The notes below the pieces were generated by a model. It was not told the DNA's origin. It searched no databases and saw nothing but the letters and a program-made list of their open reading frames with translations. A DNA stretch of 64,000 bases. Origin: DAOUEX01 sp034430235. GTDB taxonomy: Bacteria > Chloroflexota > Anaerolineae > UBA2200. Shown one piece after another: positions 43,057 to 52,140 of this stretch. The position numbers and the translations under genes were made by a program. The stretch lies in assembly GCA_964478075.1 (NCBI GenBank), contig CAYZGO010000016.1, forward strand, positions 1 through 64,000, given 5' to 3'. Position 1 is the first letter of the stretch. Each line of letters opens with the position of its first letter.

Positions 43057-45897
43057 ATGAAGTACGACTATTCCGACACTGAGCAATATGAACGTCCGGC
43101 ACGCCAACCCTTGCCCGGCGAGGATTGGCGCCGACCCTTTGTCAAGGGACTGCTCATCGCGCTCGTAGTGGCAGGGCTCGTCCTGTTCATAGCCCTTGGA
43201 CTGGCGTTGAGCGCCTACGCCTACGTTGCCGTCAGGCTGCCCTCTCCTGAAGAACTAGGCATCCGCGCGAACACTTTTGAAAGCACAAAGATATATGACC
43301 GCAATGGCGTGCTGCTGTACGAAGTCTTTGATCCCACGGGGGGCCGCCGAACGGCAGTACCCCTGGAGCGCGTTCCTCCGCACGTGCGCCAGGCCACCAT
43401 CGCTACTGAAGACCCCACCTTTTATGCCAATCCCGGTTTCAACCCGCTGAGCATCCTGCGCGCCTTCTGGCAGAACCTGCGCCAAGGGCAGATTGTCTCA
43501 GGCGCCAGTACCATCACTCAGCAAGTGGTCAAGAACACCTTCCTTTCTCCCGAGGTGACCTTTTCGCGCAAGATCAAAGAGGCCATCCTGGCCACGGAGA
43601 TCACCCGCCGCTATTCGAAAGACGAAATCCTCGAGATATACCTCAATCAGATCTACTATGGGAATCTGGCCTACGGCATTGGTGCCGCTGCAGAGGCCTA
43701 CTTTGGCAAACCGGTGGAAGAACTGACACTGGCCGAGGCTACGCTGCTCGTTGGCATACCGCAGGGGCCAGCCATCTACGACCCCTACACAAACCTGGCG
43801 GGGGCCAAGATCCGGCAGAGCATCGTGCTGAACTTAATGGTCAGGCGCGGCTACATCAGCCGCGAAGAGGCGACACAGGCGCAGACTCAAGAGTTGCACC
43901 TGGTGCCGCAGCGCATTGAGATGAAGGCACCCCACTTTGTGGTCTATGTGCGTGAACAACTCGAAGCCCAATATGGCACCGAGCTCGTCTACCGTGGCGG
44001 CCTGCGTGTGTATACCACCCTGGATATGAAGATGCAAAAGATAGCGGAGCGGATTGTCCGCGAAAAGCTAGCCACGCTGGCAGAGTTAGATGCCACCAAT
44101 GCGGCACTAGTAGCCTTGGCCCCCGAGAACGGGCACATACTGGCCATGGTGGGCAGCGCGGACTTTTACAACGAAGACATTGACGGGCAGGTTAACGTAG
44201 CGCTGCGGCCGCGTCAGCCAGGGTCAGCGATCAAGCCCATCAACTATGTAGCTGCCTTTGAACGCGGATGGACGGCGGCCACCTTTATCATGGACATCAA
44301 AACCCAATTCCCCGATGGGGCCAACCCGCCCTACGAGCCCGACAATCACGACAAGAAGGAACATGGCCCGGTGCTGGTACGTGGCGCACTGGCCCGCTCC
44401 TTGAACATACCGGCAGTCAAGACGCTGCAGTTCGTGACCCTGTCGGGTATGCTGGAGATGGCCCACCGTCTGGGCATCACTTCCCTGAACCGGCCCGACT
44501 ATGGCCTGTCTCTGACCCTGGGCGGCGGCGACGTGACGTTGCTGGAACTGAGTGCCGCCTACGCGGCCTTTGCCAACGGTGGACGACGCGTGCGGCCGAC
44601 GCCCATCCTGCGCATTGAGGACAGCAACGGTCGGCTCATTGCCGAGGCTCCAAACGATGCCGGTCAACACGTGCTGGATCCCCGCCACGCCTACCTGATC
44701 ACCAGCATCCTGTCGGATAACGAAGCACGTCTGCCCACTTTTGGGCCAAACAACGTGCTGGAACTCTCCCGGCCAGCGGCGGTGAAAACTGGCACAACCG
44801 ACGACTACCATGATGCGTGGACCATCGGCTACACGCCGGATTTGGTCACCGGCGTGTGGGTGGGCAACAGCGACAACACGCCGATGAACCGGGTGTACGG
44901 TTCACGGGGAGCTGGCCCCATCTGGCACGATTTTATGGAAGAGGTGCTGCGCGATACGCCCGTGCACGACTTTATTATGCCAGAGGGAATGGAGACGGCT
45001 GAGATTTGCCCCATATCCGGCAAGTTGCGCACCGATAAATGCCCTCCCGGCCGTCAGGAGATCTTCGTGGCTGGCACAGCACCGCATGAACCATGCGACG
45101 TGCACGTGGATGTACGAATTTGCTCCGTAAGCGGCAAGCGCGCCAGCGAGTTCTGCCCACACAACGTCGTGGGAACCCAGTTCTTTGAAGTGTATCCGCC
45201 CGAATACCGCACCTGGGCCGAGGCTCACGGCAAACCGCAGCCGCCCATTGACACCTGCCGCATACATGCGCGGCCACCGCGCGTAGAAATCGTGGAGCCA
45301 CGCGAGGGCAGCGTAGTGGAAGGCATCGTGCCCGTTTACGGCAGTGCGCGCATGGATGATTTCAGTCACTACGAAGTGCAATATGGTATTGGCGACAACC
45401 CGATTGGCTGGGGCGGGGTAGCACGGCAGGACTTTCCGCTGGAAGATGGTGTCCTGGCCGCCTGGAACACGCGAGAACTGAAGAACGGCCTGTACTCGCT
45501 GCGCGTCGTGGCCTTTGACGGCCGTGGGAACAGCGCTGCCTCACCCGCAGTACGCGTGACAGTGATGAATCCCACGCCGACAGCGACGCCAACGCCCACA
45601 CACACGGGCACGCCGACGATGACACCGCCCCCCACGCAGACGGGCACTCCGACGACAACACCAACACCAACGGCGACACCCGAGGAGACCGAAACACATA
45701 CGCCAACCGCCACGCCTGCCGCGGCGGAGACTGCACCCGTGATTGCATCGCCCACGCCCGGCTGGAGCCCAACTCCATCGCCCACACCAAGCGAGAGCTC
45801 AACACCATCGCCCACTGTCGTCCAGCCGACGGCCACACCCAGCTCTACACTTCAGCCAGGACCGTCCGAGATGCCGCAACCCAGGGCCGCTTCTTAG
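43057..45897 (+). CDS. Class A penicillin-binding protein with Ig-like and Pro/Thr tail
   Basis: 946 residues. One membrane segment (~28-56), a GT51 transglycosylase domain (ATEDPTFYANPGF, GASTITQQ, EILEIYLNQIYYG), then a transpeptidase with SAIK (RQPGSAIKP), SLN and KTGT motifs. GT51 motif 1 has Asn where His is usual (EDxxFxxH). After ~715 come an Ig-like domain (VEIVEPREGSVVEGIVPVYG) and about 110 residues of TPTATPTPTHTG-type repeats. The ATG at 43057 (MKYDYSDTEQ) is preferred over 42970. Bifunctional peptidoglycan synthase; the tail may span or bind the wall. Confidence 0.93.
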   Translation: MKYDYSDTEQYERPARQPLPGEDWRRPFVKGLLIALVVAGLVLFIALGLALSAYAYVAVRLPSPEELGIRANTFESTKIYDRNGVLLYEVFDPTGGRRTAVPLERVPPHVRQATIATEDPTFYANPGFNPLSILRAFWQNLRQGQIVSGASTITQQVVKNTFLSPEVTFSRKIKEAILATEITRRYSKDEILEIYLNQIYYGNLAYGIGAAAEAYFGKPVEELTLAEATLLVGIPQGPAIYDPYTNLAGAKIRQSIVLNLMVRRGYISREEATQAQTQELHLVPQRIEMKAPHFVVYVREQLEAQYGTELVYRGGLRVYTTLDMKMQKIAERIVREKLATLAELDATNAALVALAPENGHILAMVGSADFYNEDIDGQVNVALRPRQPGSAIKPINYVAAFERGWTAATFIMDIKTQFPDGANPPYEPDNHDKKEHGPVLVRGALARSLNIPAVKTLQFVTLSGMLEMAHRLGITSLNRPDYGLSLTLGGGDVTLLELSAAYAAFANGGRRVRPTPILRIEDSNGRLIAEAPNDAGQHVLDPRHAYLITSILSDNEARLPTFGPNNVLELSRPAAVKTGTTDDYHDAWTIGYTPDLVTGVWVGNSDNTPMNRVYGSRGAGPIWHDFMEEVLRDTPVHDFIMPEGMETAEICPISGKLRTDKCPPGRQEIFVAGTAPHEPCDVHVDVRICSVSGKRASEFCPHNVVGTQFFEVYPPEYRTWAEAHGKPQPPIDTCRIHARPPRVEIVEPREGSVVEGIVPVYGSARMDDFSHYEVQYGIGDNPIGWGGVARQDFPLEDGVLAAWNTRELKNGLYSLRVVAFDGRGNSAASPAVRVTVMNPTPTATPTPTHTGTPTMTPPPTQTGTPTTTPTPTATPEETETHTPTATPAAAETAPVIASPTPGWSPTPSPTPSESSTPSPTVVQPTATPSSTLQPGPSEMPQPRAAS

Positions 45898-45961
45898 CTA
45901 AGAAACTCGTTTTCCCGAAGGAGACGGGTTTCTGATTTATGACAACAAACGGAGGCACAAA

Positions 45962-46438
45962 ATGGGGGAAAGTGCAATCGTCGTTGTTTCTGAGGCGCTA
46001 CGGGGAATTCTCGCCGAAGCTCTGCTCTGCGCACCACCGCTAGTGGACACCAGCGACGAGATCGTCCTGGCTTCCCCAGCCGAGATGCCCCACGACCGCC
46101 ACACCCGCCTGTGCATATTCCTGTATCGTGTCCACGAGCACGTTCTATCCAGGCCGGAGGCGATGCAGATCAAAGGGCCGCTGGGATTCGTGCTGTCTTA
46201 TCTAATCGTACCTGTCGGTCCTGATGCCACGCACTGCCAACACGTCCTGGGCCGTGTGCTGCGCACCTTGCACGAGCACGCTGAGCTGCAAATCCCAGAA
46301 GCTGGCGGCGAACTGAGCGTGTCTCTGCTCAGACATCCGCTGGAGGAGGCAAACCGCCTGTGGTCTGCACTACAGACTCCGTACCAGTGCGCTCTGTACT
46401 ACGATGTACGAATAGCGAGGCTCGGGGACGCGGACTAG
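45962..46438 (+). CDS. DUF4255 (Pvc16-like) protein, orphan
   Basis: 158 residues. The N-terminal SAIVVVSEALRGILAEAL, then EIVLASPAEMP, LCIFLYRVHEHVLSRPE, and GFVLSYLIVPVGPDATHCQHVLGRVLRTLHEHAEL match DUF4255, found in contractile injection systems and tail-like particles (Pvc16, sheath cap). GGAGG precedes the ATG. No sheath, tube, baseplate or ATPase gene lies nearby, so this is an orphan or a repurposed copy. Confidence 0.8.
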   Translation: MGESAIVVVSEALRGILAEALLCAPPLVDTSDEIVLASPAEMPHDRHTRLCIFLYRVHEHVLSRPEAMQIKGPLGFVLSYLIVPVGPDATHCQHVLGRVLRTLHEHAELQIPEAGGELSVSLLRHPLEEANRLWSALQTPYQCALYYDVRIARLGDAD

Positions 46439-46855
46439 GGAAGCATAAGAAGCTTTTTCCTGAACATAGCATCAAGATTTCGCGCTTGACGCTGGCGTGA
46501 AGTTGGGCTATACTGAAGCTGTACCAAACAAGACGTGCCTAGCTGTTCTGCGCAGGCCGAGATAATCGCCGGGGACGGTGGAAGCGCCCTGGCACGAAGA
46601 ACTCTACTACGTGGCTCGCCCACCGTCAAGGCTCTACGAGCACACTGGACGGTGCGGCGGGCTTGCTGTTTAGAGGGGGGCAGTGACGTAGAACCGCCGT
46701 TTTGGTCGGCTGCGCGTGATGCGCGTAATGCGGGTGATATGCGCAAGGCGGATATCACGCACCAAGTGACGGATATGCGCAATACTGCGCATATTAACAA
46801 GTTGAACGAAATCGCCGATAAGCCCGTTCAGACAAATGTGAGAGGACACAAAAAA
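46439..46855. other. Long leader region before the methyltransferase
   Basis: 417 nt. It holds the promoter at 46486 and two perfect inverted repeats: GTGATAT/ATATCAC (46734-46740, 46752-46758) and ATATGCGCA/TGCGCATAT (46773-46781, 46786-46794). The coding frame is open from 46535, but the sequence is repeat-like and no conserved domain lies there, so it is read as an untranslated leader or operator region. Confidence 0.5.
46486..46514 (+). promoter_or_regulatory. Predicted promoter of the methyltransferase pair
   Basis: TTGACG (46486-46491), 17-bp spacer, TATACT (46509-46514). The start would be about 335 nt upstream of the chosen GTG. Confidence 0.65.
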
Positions 46856-48211
46856 GTGACAACTTCTGTGAAGGATCTAATCAACAGATATCACATTTGG
46901 GATGCCAGAGGGATTTCCGAGTTGCTCCCCAAAACGGAGTTCGTCGATGTTACTATAACCTCACCCCCTTATTGGAAGCTTAAGGACTATGGGGTAGATT
47001 CTCAGGTAGGATTCGGGCAGACATACGATGACTATCTTAATGATCTGGAGAGGATATTCCAGGATATCTACCTCATAACAAAGAAGACAGGTTCGCTGTG
47101 GATTATCAGTGATACCATGAAGCACAGAGGAGAAGTCAAATTATTGCCCTTTGACCTCGCTCAAAGGCTTAAAAATGCAAATTGGATACTCCAGGATATC
47201 ATCATTTGGAACAAGGACAGAACACTCCCCTGGTCTCACCGGGGGAAACTCAGAAATATCTTTGAATACGTGCTCTTCTTTTCAAAAAGGCGCAAGTTCA
47301 AGTACTACCTACCGCGAGTGAGAGAAGTAATCGGACTAAAAGAATGGTGGGTTAGATATCCTGAGAGATATTGTCCACAAGGAAAGGCTCCTACGCGGGC
47401 GTGGTCTATTCCAATACCACGTCAGGGCAGTTGGGGAAACAACTGGGTAAGACACTTCAATCCCCTACCCCCAGAGCTGGTGGAAAGAATTCTCCTGCTG
47501 ACTACAAACGAAGGTAATATAGTTCTAGATCCCTTTTGCGGATCCGGCGCTGTAATAGCTCAGGCGTATGCTATGGGTAGGCGATACATTGGTTTAGACG
47601 TGAACCCAAGCTATCAAAGAATGTTTGAGCAGAGGGTCCTGCCATCCATCTGTGCGCTTCAAGTGGATACCGCTAAGAAAGTCTCGGGAAGACAACGGCA
47701 AAAGAGAGTATTCGGTAGACTGATCCGTTCTTTGAGGAAGACAAAGTATCCAAAAGAACTGGTGAGGCTCTACAGACGCGAATGCGGCCCAGTAGAGTTG
47801 GAGGCAATACTCGCGCTGCAGGGATCGAAAGCTAATTGCCTGAAGGTCATCTTCCTTTTCCCACCTATGTCCCAGGTATCACCAGCCTTTCTTTCACAGC
47901 TAGTTGGACTTTCCAAGCGACCGCCATTGTCAAAGTACGGCATCGAGGCTGTTCTAGAAGCATATTCGGTCGATGTTGTGTCACAGGAATGGCTGGAAGA
48001 TGAAGGTCTAACTCTTAGGAAGAGAATATACTTATATGCTGGAGGGAGAACATACACCTGGGCTAAGACCCTGAGCGTCGGGAAGTGGCTGACGTTGATC
48101 GGGAGTAACGAGTGGTCTAAGTTGTTTGGACGGACATATCCTCCTATTGTCAGTGATATAGGCGTGAACGTGGACCCGCATTTGCCAACTGATCAGATCT
48201 TGGAGGGCTAA
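46856..48211 (+). CDS. DNA methyltransferase (SPPY type)
   Basis: 451 residues from a GTG at 46856 with AGAGGA 9 nt upstream. Motif IV TSPPYW lies near residue 41 and motif I VLDPFCGSG near 224, the order of beta-class enzymes that methylate adenine N6 or cytosine N4. The stretch IDVNPSYQRMFEQRV follows. About 190 residues after motif I are unassigned. The next gene overlaps by 1 nt. DNA here is clearly AT-richer than flanking genes, a sign of transfer. Likely a defence or modification enzyme; the target sequence is unknown. Confidence 0.88.
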   Translation: MTTSVKDLINRYHIWDARGISELLPKTEFVDVTITSPPYWKLKDYGVDSQVGFGQTYDDYLNDLERIFQDIYLITKKTGSLWIISDTMKHRGEVKLLPFDLAQRLKNANWILQDIIIWNKDRTLPWSHRGKLRNIFEYVLFFSKRRKFKYYLPRVREVIGLKEWWVRYPERYCPQGKAPTRAWSIPIPRQGSWGNNWVRHFNPLPPELVERILLLTTNEGNIVLDPFCGSGAVIAQAYAMGRRYIGLDVNPSYQRMFEQRVLPSICALQVDTAKKVSGRQRQKRVFGRLIRSLRKTKYPKELVRLYRRECGPVELEAILALQGSKANCLKVIFLFPPMSQVSPAFLSQLVGLSKRPPLSKYGIEAVLEAYSVDVVSQEWLEDEGLTLRKRIYLYAGGRTYTWAKTLSVGKWLTLIGSNEWSKLFGRTYPPIVSDIGVNVDPHLPTDQILEG

Positions 48212-49764
48212 TGAACGACAAGGGTGCCGAACTCAACAAGAGAGTCTGGACGTTGTTCGAAAAGGCAGGCTTCGAGACCAAGCCTAACTCCAACGCCCCT
48301 GCTGAGGAAGTTGTCACATTGCTTGATGGGAGAGAACGATCACTTGACCTCTCTGCCAGTGTAAAACACTGGGGTGTGAAAATCATAGGCGAGAACACGA
48401 CTGCGAAAAACCTACATGAATCGTGGACCGCCTATGTCCACGACTTTGGAGAACTCGTGAAAATCGCCAAGGCAAACGCGGGGTTGTTCGTATTAACTCG
48501 TAGAGAAATGTCCATGCAAGATAGAGAATATGCTGAACAAAGAGGAATAAGGGTGTGGGGCGAAGAGGAGCTTCGCTACTACGAAGCAGTTGTCGATGCC
48601 ATAGGGGAGTATGCAAAACACGAGATCGTTAATTCGTTCGCGATACACACCACTCAAGAAAGGCAGATACATTGCGTCTTGGCTCTACAACTTCACCAAC
48701 CTTACTCTGCATCTGATACAAACCTGTTCATATTCACGATGCCGCCAGAGAAGCTTCTTAAGACATGCATGATCTACCGCAAGGCCCAGGGAAGCGGAGA
48801 AGCCTATCAACGGATGGTTAAAAAGCTAAGATTACGCAGTGTCATGAAGTTCGTAAGCCAACAGGACGCCATTTTGCCAACGGATATAATCCTTCACTTT
48901 AGCGACAACGTAACATGGGACCCTATAGAAACTAGTGACCTTCGCGATGCAAATGGCAGGCGGATTACCCTTTCTCGAGAAAGGGACTACAAACTCGTCA
49001 AGTTGAATATTCCCATGGCATACGCATCTCTAGAGTTGATAGACGGACAGCATAGGCTCTACGGATTCGTCCAGGCGGACCCAGCTACTAGAGAGAACTT
49101 TAACCTTGTAGTGTTAGGCATGGCGGGCTTGCCCTTCCATAGAAGGAGAGATACTTTTGTAGCCATAAACGACAGAGCGCGGCGCATGGATCCCAATCTT
49201 GTCGCGTATCTCAAGTACACCGACGATGAGGCAGAATGCCAGAAGGATAACGAACTCATGGCAATAAAGATCGTGGTACAACTCAACAAAACCAGCCCTT
49301 TCAAGAACAAAGTTAGGCTTCTGGATGTTCGGCGTGGTGAGAAGATAACTCTCAAGGGGTTCTCAGGCTATGATCTCAAGGGATTGTTGGGGCCCAGAGG
49401 TCTTCTCCGAAAATACTACCCGAACGAATCCAAAGAGTATATCGGCGCACTTGGGCTGTATTTTGGTGTTCTGAAAAGTCTGTTCAAGGAACAATGGGAA
49501 CAGCCGGAGAGATACATCATCTTCACCAACAGAGGGATATCGGCTTTTCTGAAGCTCTCAAGATCTATCTTGAAGACTTGTCAGAGCCATCTTACCAAGC
49601 AAATAGTGTTGAAATATCTGCAACCGCTTAAGGACAGGCGGAGTGATAGTGACTGGGAGACCAACAAACTCAGAAGTGCGTATGTGGGTGCCAAGGGTTG
49701 GAAGGACTTCCATCGTGACCTTGTTAGTACAATTCGTGCGGTGTACCCTGATTTCCAGGAATGA
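48211..49764 (+). CDS. DGQHR-domain protein with REase-like N terminus
   Basis: 517 residues. The core (~150-450) has LELIDGQHRLYGF and FVAINDRARRMDPNL, the DGQHR (DndB-like, ParB/sulfiredoxin-related) signature. Residues ~1-140 look like a Mrr-type nuclease fold: RSLDLSASV with acidic residues, VKIIGENTTAK, and LFVLTRREMSMQDREYAEQRGIRVWGEEEL. A canonical ExK catalytic triplet is not evident (GENT instead), so nuclease activity is doubtful. The start ATG shares a base with the methyltransferase stop, so the two are translationally coupled. Composition is AT-rich like its partner. Confidence 0.8.
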   Translation: MNDKGAELNKRVWTLFEKAGFETKPNSNAPAEEVVTLLDGRERSLDLSASVKHWGVKIIGENTTAKNLHESWTAYVHDFGELVKIAKANAGLFVLTRREMSMQDREYAEQRGIRVWGEEELRYYEAVVDAIGEYAKHEIVNSFAIHTTQERQIHCVLALQLHQPYSASDTNLFIFTMPPEKLLKTCMIYRKAQGSGEAYQRMVKKLRLRSVMKFVSQQDAILPTDIILHFSDNVTWDPIETSDLRDANGRRITLSRERDYKLVKLNIPMAYASLELIDGQHRLYGFVQADPATRENFNLVVLGMAGLPFHRRRDTFVAINDRARRMDPNLVAYLKYTDDEAECQKDNELMAIKIVVQLNKTSPFKNKVRLLDVRRGEKITLKGFSGYDLKGLLGPRGLLRKYYPNESKEYIGALGLYFGVLKSLFKEQWEQPERYIIFTNRGISAFLKLSRSILKTCQSHLTKQIVLKYLQPLKDRRSDSDWETNKLRSAYVGAKGWKDFHRDLVSTIRAVYPDFQE

Positions 49765-49904
49765 ATCTGCAACACGCGCGAAATTCGCGTGATAGGCGCA
49801 ATACTACGTACTCTGATCATCAGACAGAATCGCGCCTACACTTCATGATAACAGCGCATTTCTCCTAACACTAGGAGCAATTACACCCGCAGGATCGAAA
49901 GGCG
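49765..49904. repeat. Inverted repeats flanking the AT-rich island
   Basis: CACGCG/CGCGTG (7-nt loop, about 49774-49792) and TAGGCGC/GCGCCTA (about 49793-49839) lie between the DGQHR gene and the convergent serpin. The word GGCGCAATACT echoes TGCGCAATACTGCGC upstream of the methyltransferase. Confidence 0.45.
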
Positions 49905-51197
49905 TTATGCGGCCGGGTTCATGACATGACCCAGGAACAAGATGGCGCCAGTCTCAATGTCGCGGATCATGAAGATGAAGGGATGGTCGAGCGTGACCTC
50001 TTGCGGCATCCCAGGAGCTGCCGAAAGGGCCATCATCACTGCGGTGGCCGCCGCTGCTTCTGTGCCAGCTTCATCCACTGACACAAAAGCCTTGTGAATG
50101 ACATCGTCAATGAAAAGCTCGCGTGTGCCGGTCATCCCAGAAAAGTCGGCAGCTCCAGTGAAGGCATCCGGCATGCCCAGATCCGCGAGTGTGTCCTTCA
50201 GACTAAAGCTCGATTCGTAGGTGAATCTCGGCATGGTGAGGTCGACTTCCTGGCCACCAATACCCTTCAAGATGGAAGCTGCCTGCTCGGCATCGAGCGC
50301 GCTGGCGAATTCCTCAAATCGGCCTGCAGCGGGAAGCAAGATGACCATCGACAGCTCTCGTCCCACGTATGGCAGTTCGACCGCCTGATACCCCTCGCCT
50401 TCCGCATAGCCGAACCTCTCCGTCTGCTCCATCATCGGCACAGTAACCTGGCTGCCATCCAGTAGATGGAATGTGCCATCGTGGGTCAGCTCCTTTTCGA
50501 AGGGATAAAGCCATGCCGCATTGAAGTAAATGGCGTTGGTGAGGACAAGCCGCGTAAGTGGAGTGATCGAGTTCGGAGGAAGCAGGTCTTCGATCTTGCC
50601 CTCTGTCTCGTCGCTGACCCAGTCGTTGATGACGATGCGGGAATCGTCTGCTGCCTTCTGAAAATCAAGAACCCTTAGCCCAGCACCATAGTTCTCGGCC
50701 AAGACATCTAGGAACTCGCCGAGGAATGAGTAGTCGGTCTGTCCCCAGATAGAATTGGCGATGCTCAACCGGAACCGACCCTCGTCCTGTCCTTCGGCGC
50801 CTTCGCCACGAGTGGCGAGTTCAAGGTCCAGGGCGTTGAAAGTAGGATGCAGGCGATCTTGCGAAAGGGTGAAGTGCAGGGTTTCCGCCATTTGCCGTTC
50901 GGTCTCGCCCCTGGCACCGGCATGCGTCATCGCCAGTGCCAGCGAAATGCTGTAGGGAGAATAGAACAGGTTAGCGTCCTCTTTTCTAATCGCCTGGTAC
51001 AGATCGAAAGCAAACCCGCTGTTTCCGGCGATCAATTCCGCCAGGTCGGTTTCGTCCACGTCCGGCAAAGTCACACGCGGCTTCTTCGACTGCAGCACCT
51101 CTGCACTGGCGCCCTTGCTGCCGCAGCCGGCCAGCCCAGCAGCGACGAGGGCAAGTGCCACCCCTATGGAGATCCCACGAAGCATATTCTTGTGCAT
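49905..51197 (-). CDS. Serpin lipoprotein
   Basis: 430 residues. Signal peptide with lipobox LAGCG, then a full serpin fold: NLFYSPYSISLALAMTHAGARG, LVLTNAIYFNAAW, ELPYVGRELSMVILLP, VIHKAFVSVDEAGTEAAAATAV and HPFIFMIRD. The hinge (GTEAAAAT) has the small-residue pattern of inhibitory serpins. By count P1-P1' falls near Leu-Ser-Ala after VMMA, suggesting elastase- or chymotrypsin-like targets. The ATG at 51197 follows AGGAGGAA; the frame extends upstream without support. Probably an envelope-anchored protease inhibitor. Confidence 0.93.
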   Translation of the reverse strand: MHKNMLRGISIGVALALVAAGLAGCGSKGASAEVLQSKKPRVTLPDVDETDLAELIAGNSGFAFDLYQAIRKEDANLFYSPYSISLALAMTHAGARGETERQMAETLHFTLSQDRLHPTFNALDLELATRGEGAEGQDEGRFRLSIANSIWGQTDYSFLGEFLDVLAENYGAGLRVLDFQKAADDSRIVINDWVSDETEGKIEDLLPPNSITPLTRLVLTNAIYFNAAWLYPFEKELTHDGTFHLLDGSQVTVPMMEQTERFGYAEGEGYQAVELPYVGRELSMVILLPAAGRFEEFASALDAEQAASILKGIGGQEVDLTMPRFTYESSFSLKDTLADLGMPDAFTGAADFSGMTGTRELFIDDVIHKAFVSVDEAGTEAAAATAVMMALSAAPGMPQEVTLDHPFIFMIRDIETGAILFLGHVMNPAA

Positions 51198-51240
51198 TTC
51201 ATTTCCTCCTCTATCAAAGTGAGAGTAGTTGCTAACACCA

Positions 51241-51268
51241 AGTATAGAACCATTGCGTCTATAGTCAA
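51241..51268 (-). promoter_or_regulatory. Predicted serpin promoter
   Basis: On the minus strand TTGACT (51263-51268) and TATACT (51241-51246) with a 16-bp spacer, ~44 nt upstream of the start. Confidence 0.65.
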
Positions 51269-51380
51269 GACGCCAGCGCGGAAGGCATATCCGCTCTGCA
51301 CAAGTATGACGCACAAGAGCAGGCCAAGGTTCCCCTTGCTGATGACGGCCCCGCAAGCGCGAGGCGGGACGGCCCAAAGC

Positions 51381-51409
51381 GTTGACTTGCCGACGGGATG
51401 GTGCTATAC
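51381..51409 (+). promoter_or_regulatory. Predicted promoter of the isochorismatase-MscS operon
   Basis: TTGACT (51381-51386), 17-bp spacer, TATACT (51404-51409). The leader to the start codon is about 165 nt. Confidence 0.65.
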
Positions 51410-51579
51410 TGGTGCCGTCCCTGTTTGTCGAAGCCAAGTTCAGCCGTGTAGACCTGAACGACTCCCGCTGTCTGCCCACCAAGACTCCAAGAGGTGACAT
51501 TGGTTTGGTTCACGTGAGAGTCTGAGCACCAGATCGAGCTGAACGGAGGATGTCCAAGAGACACAAGAGGAGCGCGTCC

Positions 51580-52140
51580 ATGAGTAACAATACCGCGCTG
51601 CTGGTCATTGACGTCCAGGTATGTAACTTTGAGGATTCCCCACCTGTGTACGGGGGGGGCGACCTCCTCCTGAGAATAGGCGATTTGATTGCCAGAGCAC
51701 GCGCAGCGGGAGTTCCCGTCATCTACGTTCAACACTGCGGCCCAGAGGGCGCAATTGACCAGCCAGGCACTACAGGATGGGAAATCCACCCCGCTGTTGC
51801 GCCCATCACGGGCGACGTGGTGGTCCAAAAGCGTCACCCGGACGCTTTTCAAGATACGAACCTGCTGCGTGAACTGGAATCTAGGGGCATCAAGAGGCTA
51901 GTTATCACCGGTATACAAACCGAGTACTGCGTTGACACTGCCTGCCGTCGTGCGTACAGCCTTGGCTATGAAGTGACGTTGGTCAAGGACGCGCACGGCA
52001 CCTGGGACAGGGATCATCTCACCGCGCCGCAGATTATTGCACATCACAATGACGTGTTGGGCGGTTGGTTCGTCGAATTGAAAGAAGCGAGCGAAATCGA
52101 GTATTGCACTGACAGCAACAACTATAGGAGGAAACGATGA
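51580..52140 (+). CDS. Isochorismatase-like cysteine hydrolase
   Basis: 186 residues. Catalytic triad positions are visible: Asp in ALLVIDVQ, Lys in VVQKRHPDAF, Cys in GIQTEYCVDTACRRA. Family members hydrolyse amides or isochorismate-type ethers; the substrate is unknown. The ATG at 51580 with AGAGGAG upstream is preferred over the ATG at 51550. The stop overlaps the mscS-like start by 4 nt. Confidence 0.9.
   Translation: MSNNTALLVIDVQVCNFEDSPPVYGGGDLLLRIGDLIARARAAGVPVIYVQHCGPEGAIDQPGTTGWEIHPAVAPITGDVVVQKRHPDAFQDTNLLRELESRGIKRLVITGIQTEYCVDTACRRAYSLGYEVTLVKDAHGTWDRDHLTAPQIIAHHNDVLGGWFVELKEASEIEYCTDSNNYRRKR

Larger units (their letters stand above)
51198..51579. other. Divergent promoter region
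   Basis: Between serpin (minus) and isochorismatase-like gene (plus); holds one promoter in each direction, listed separately, and nothing else recognised. Confidence 0.5.

Noticed and set aside
45362..45838. Two minus-strand ORFs opposite the PBP tail
   Set aside because: They are read-throughs of the low-complexity Pro/Thr codon repeat.
46535..46855. 107 extra N-terminal codons on the methyltransferase
   Set aside because: The stretch holds perfect inverted repeats and no conserved motif, and a better start with AGAGGA lies at 46856.
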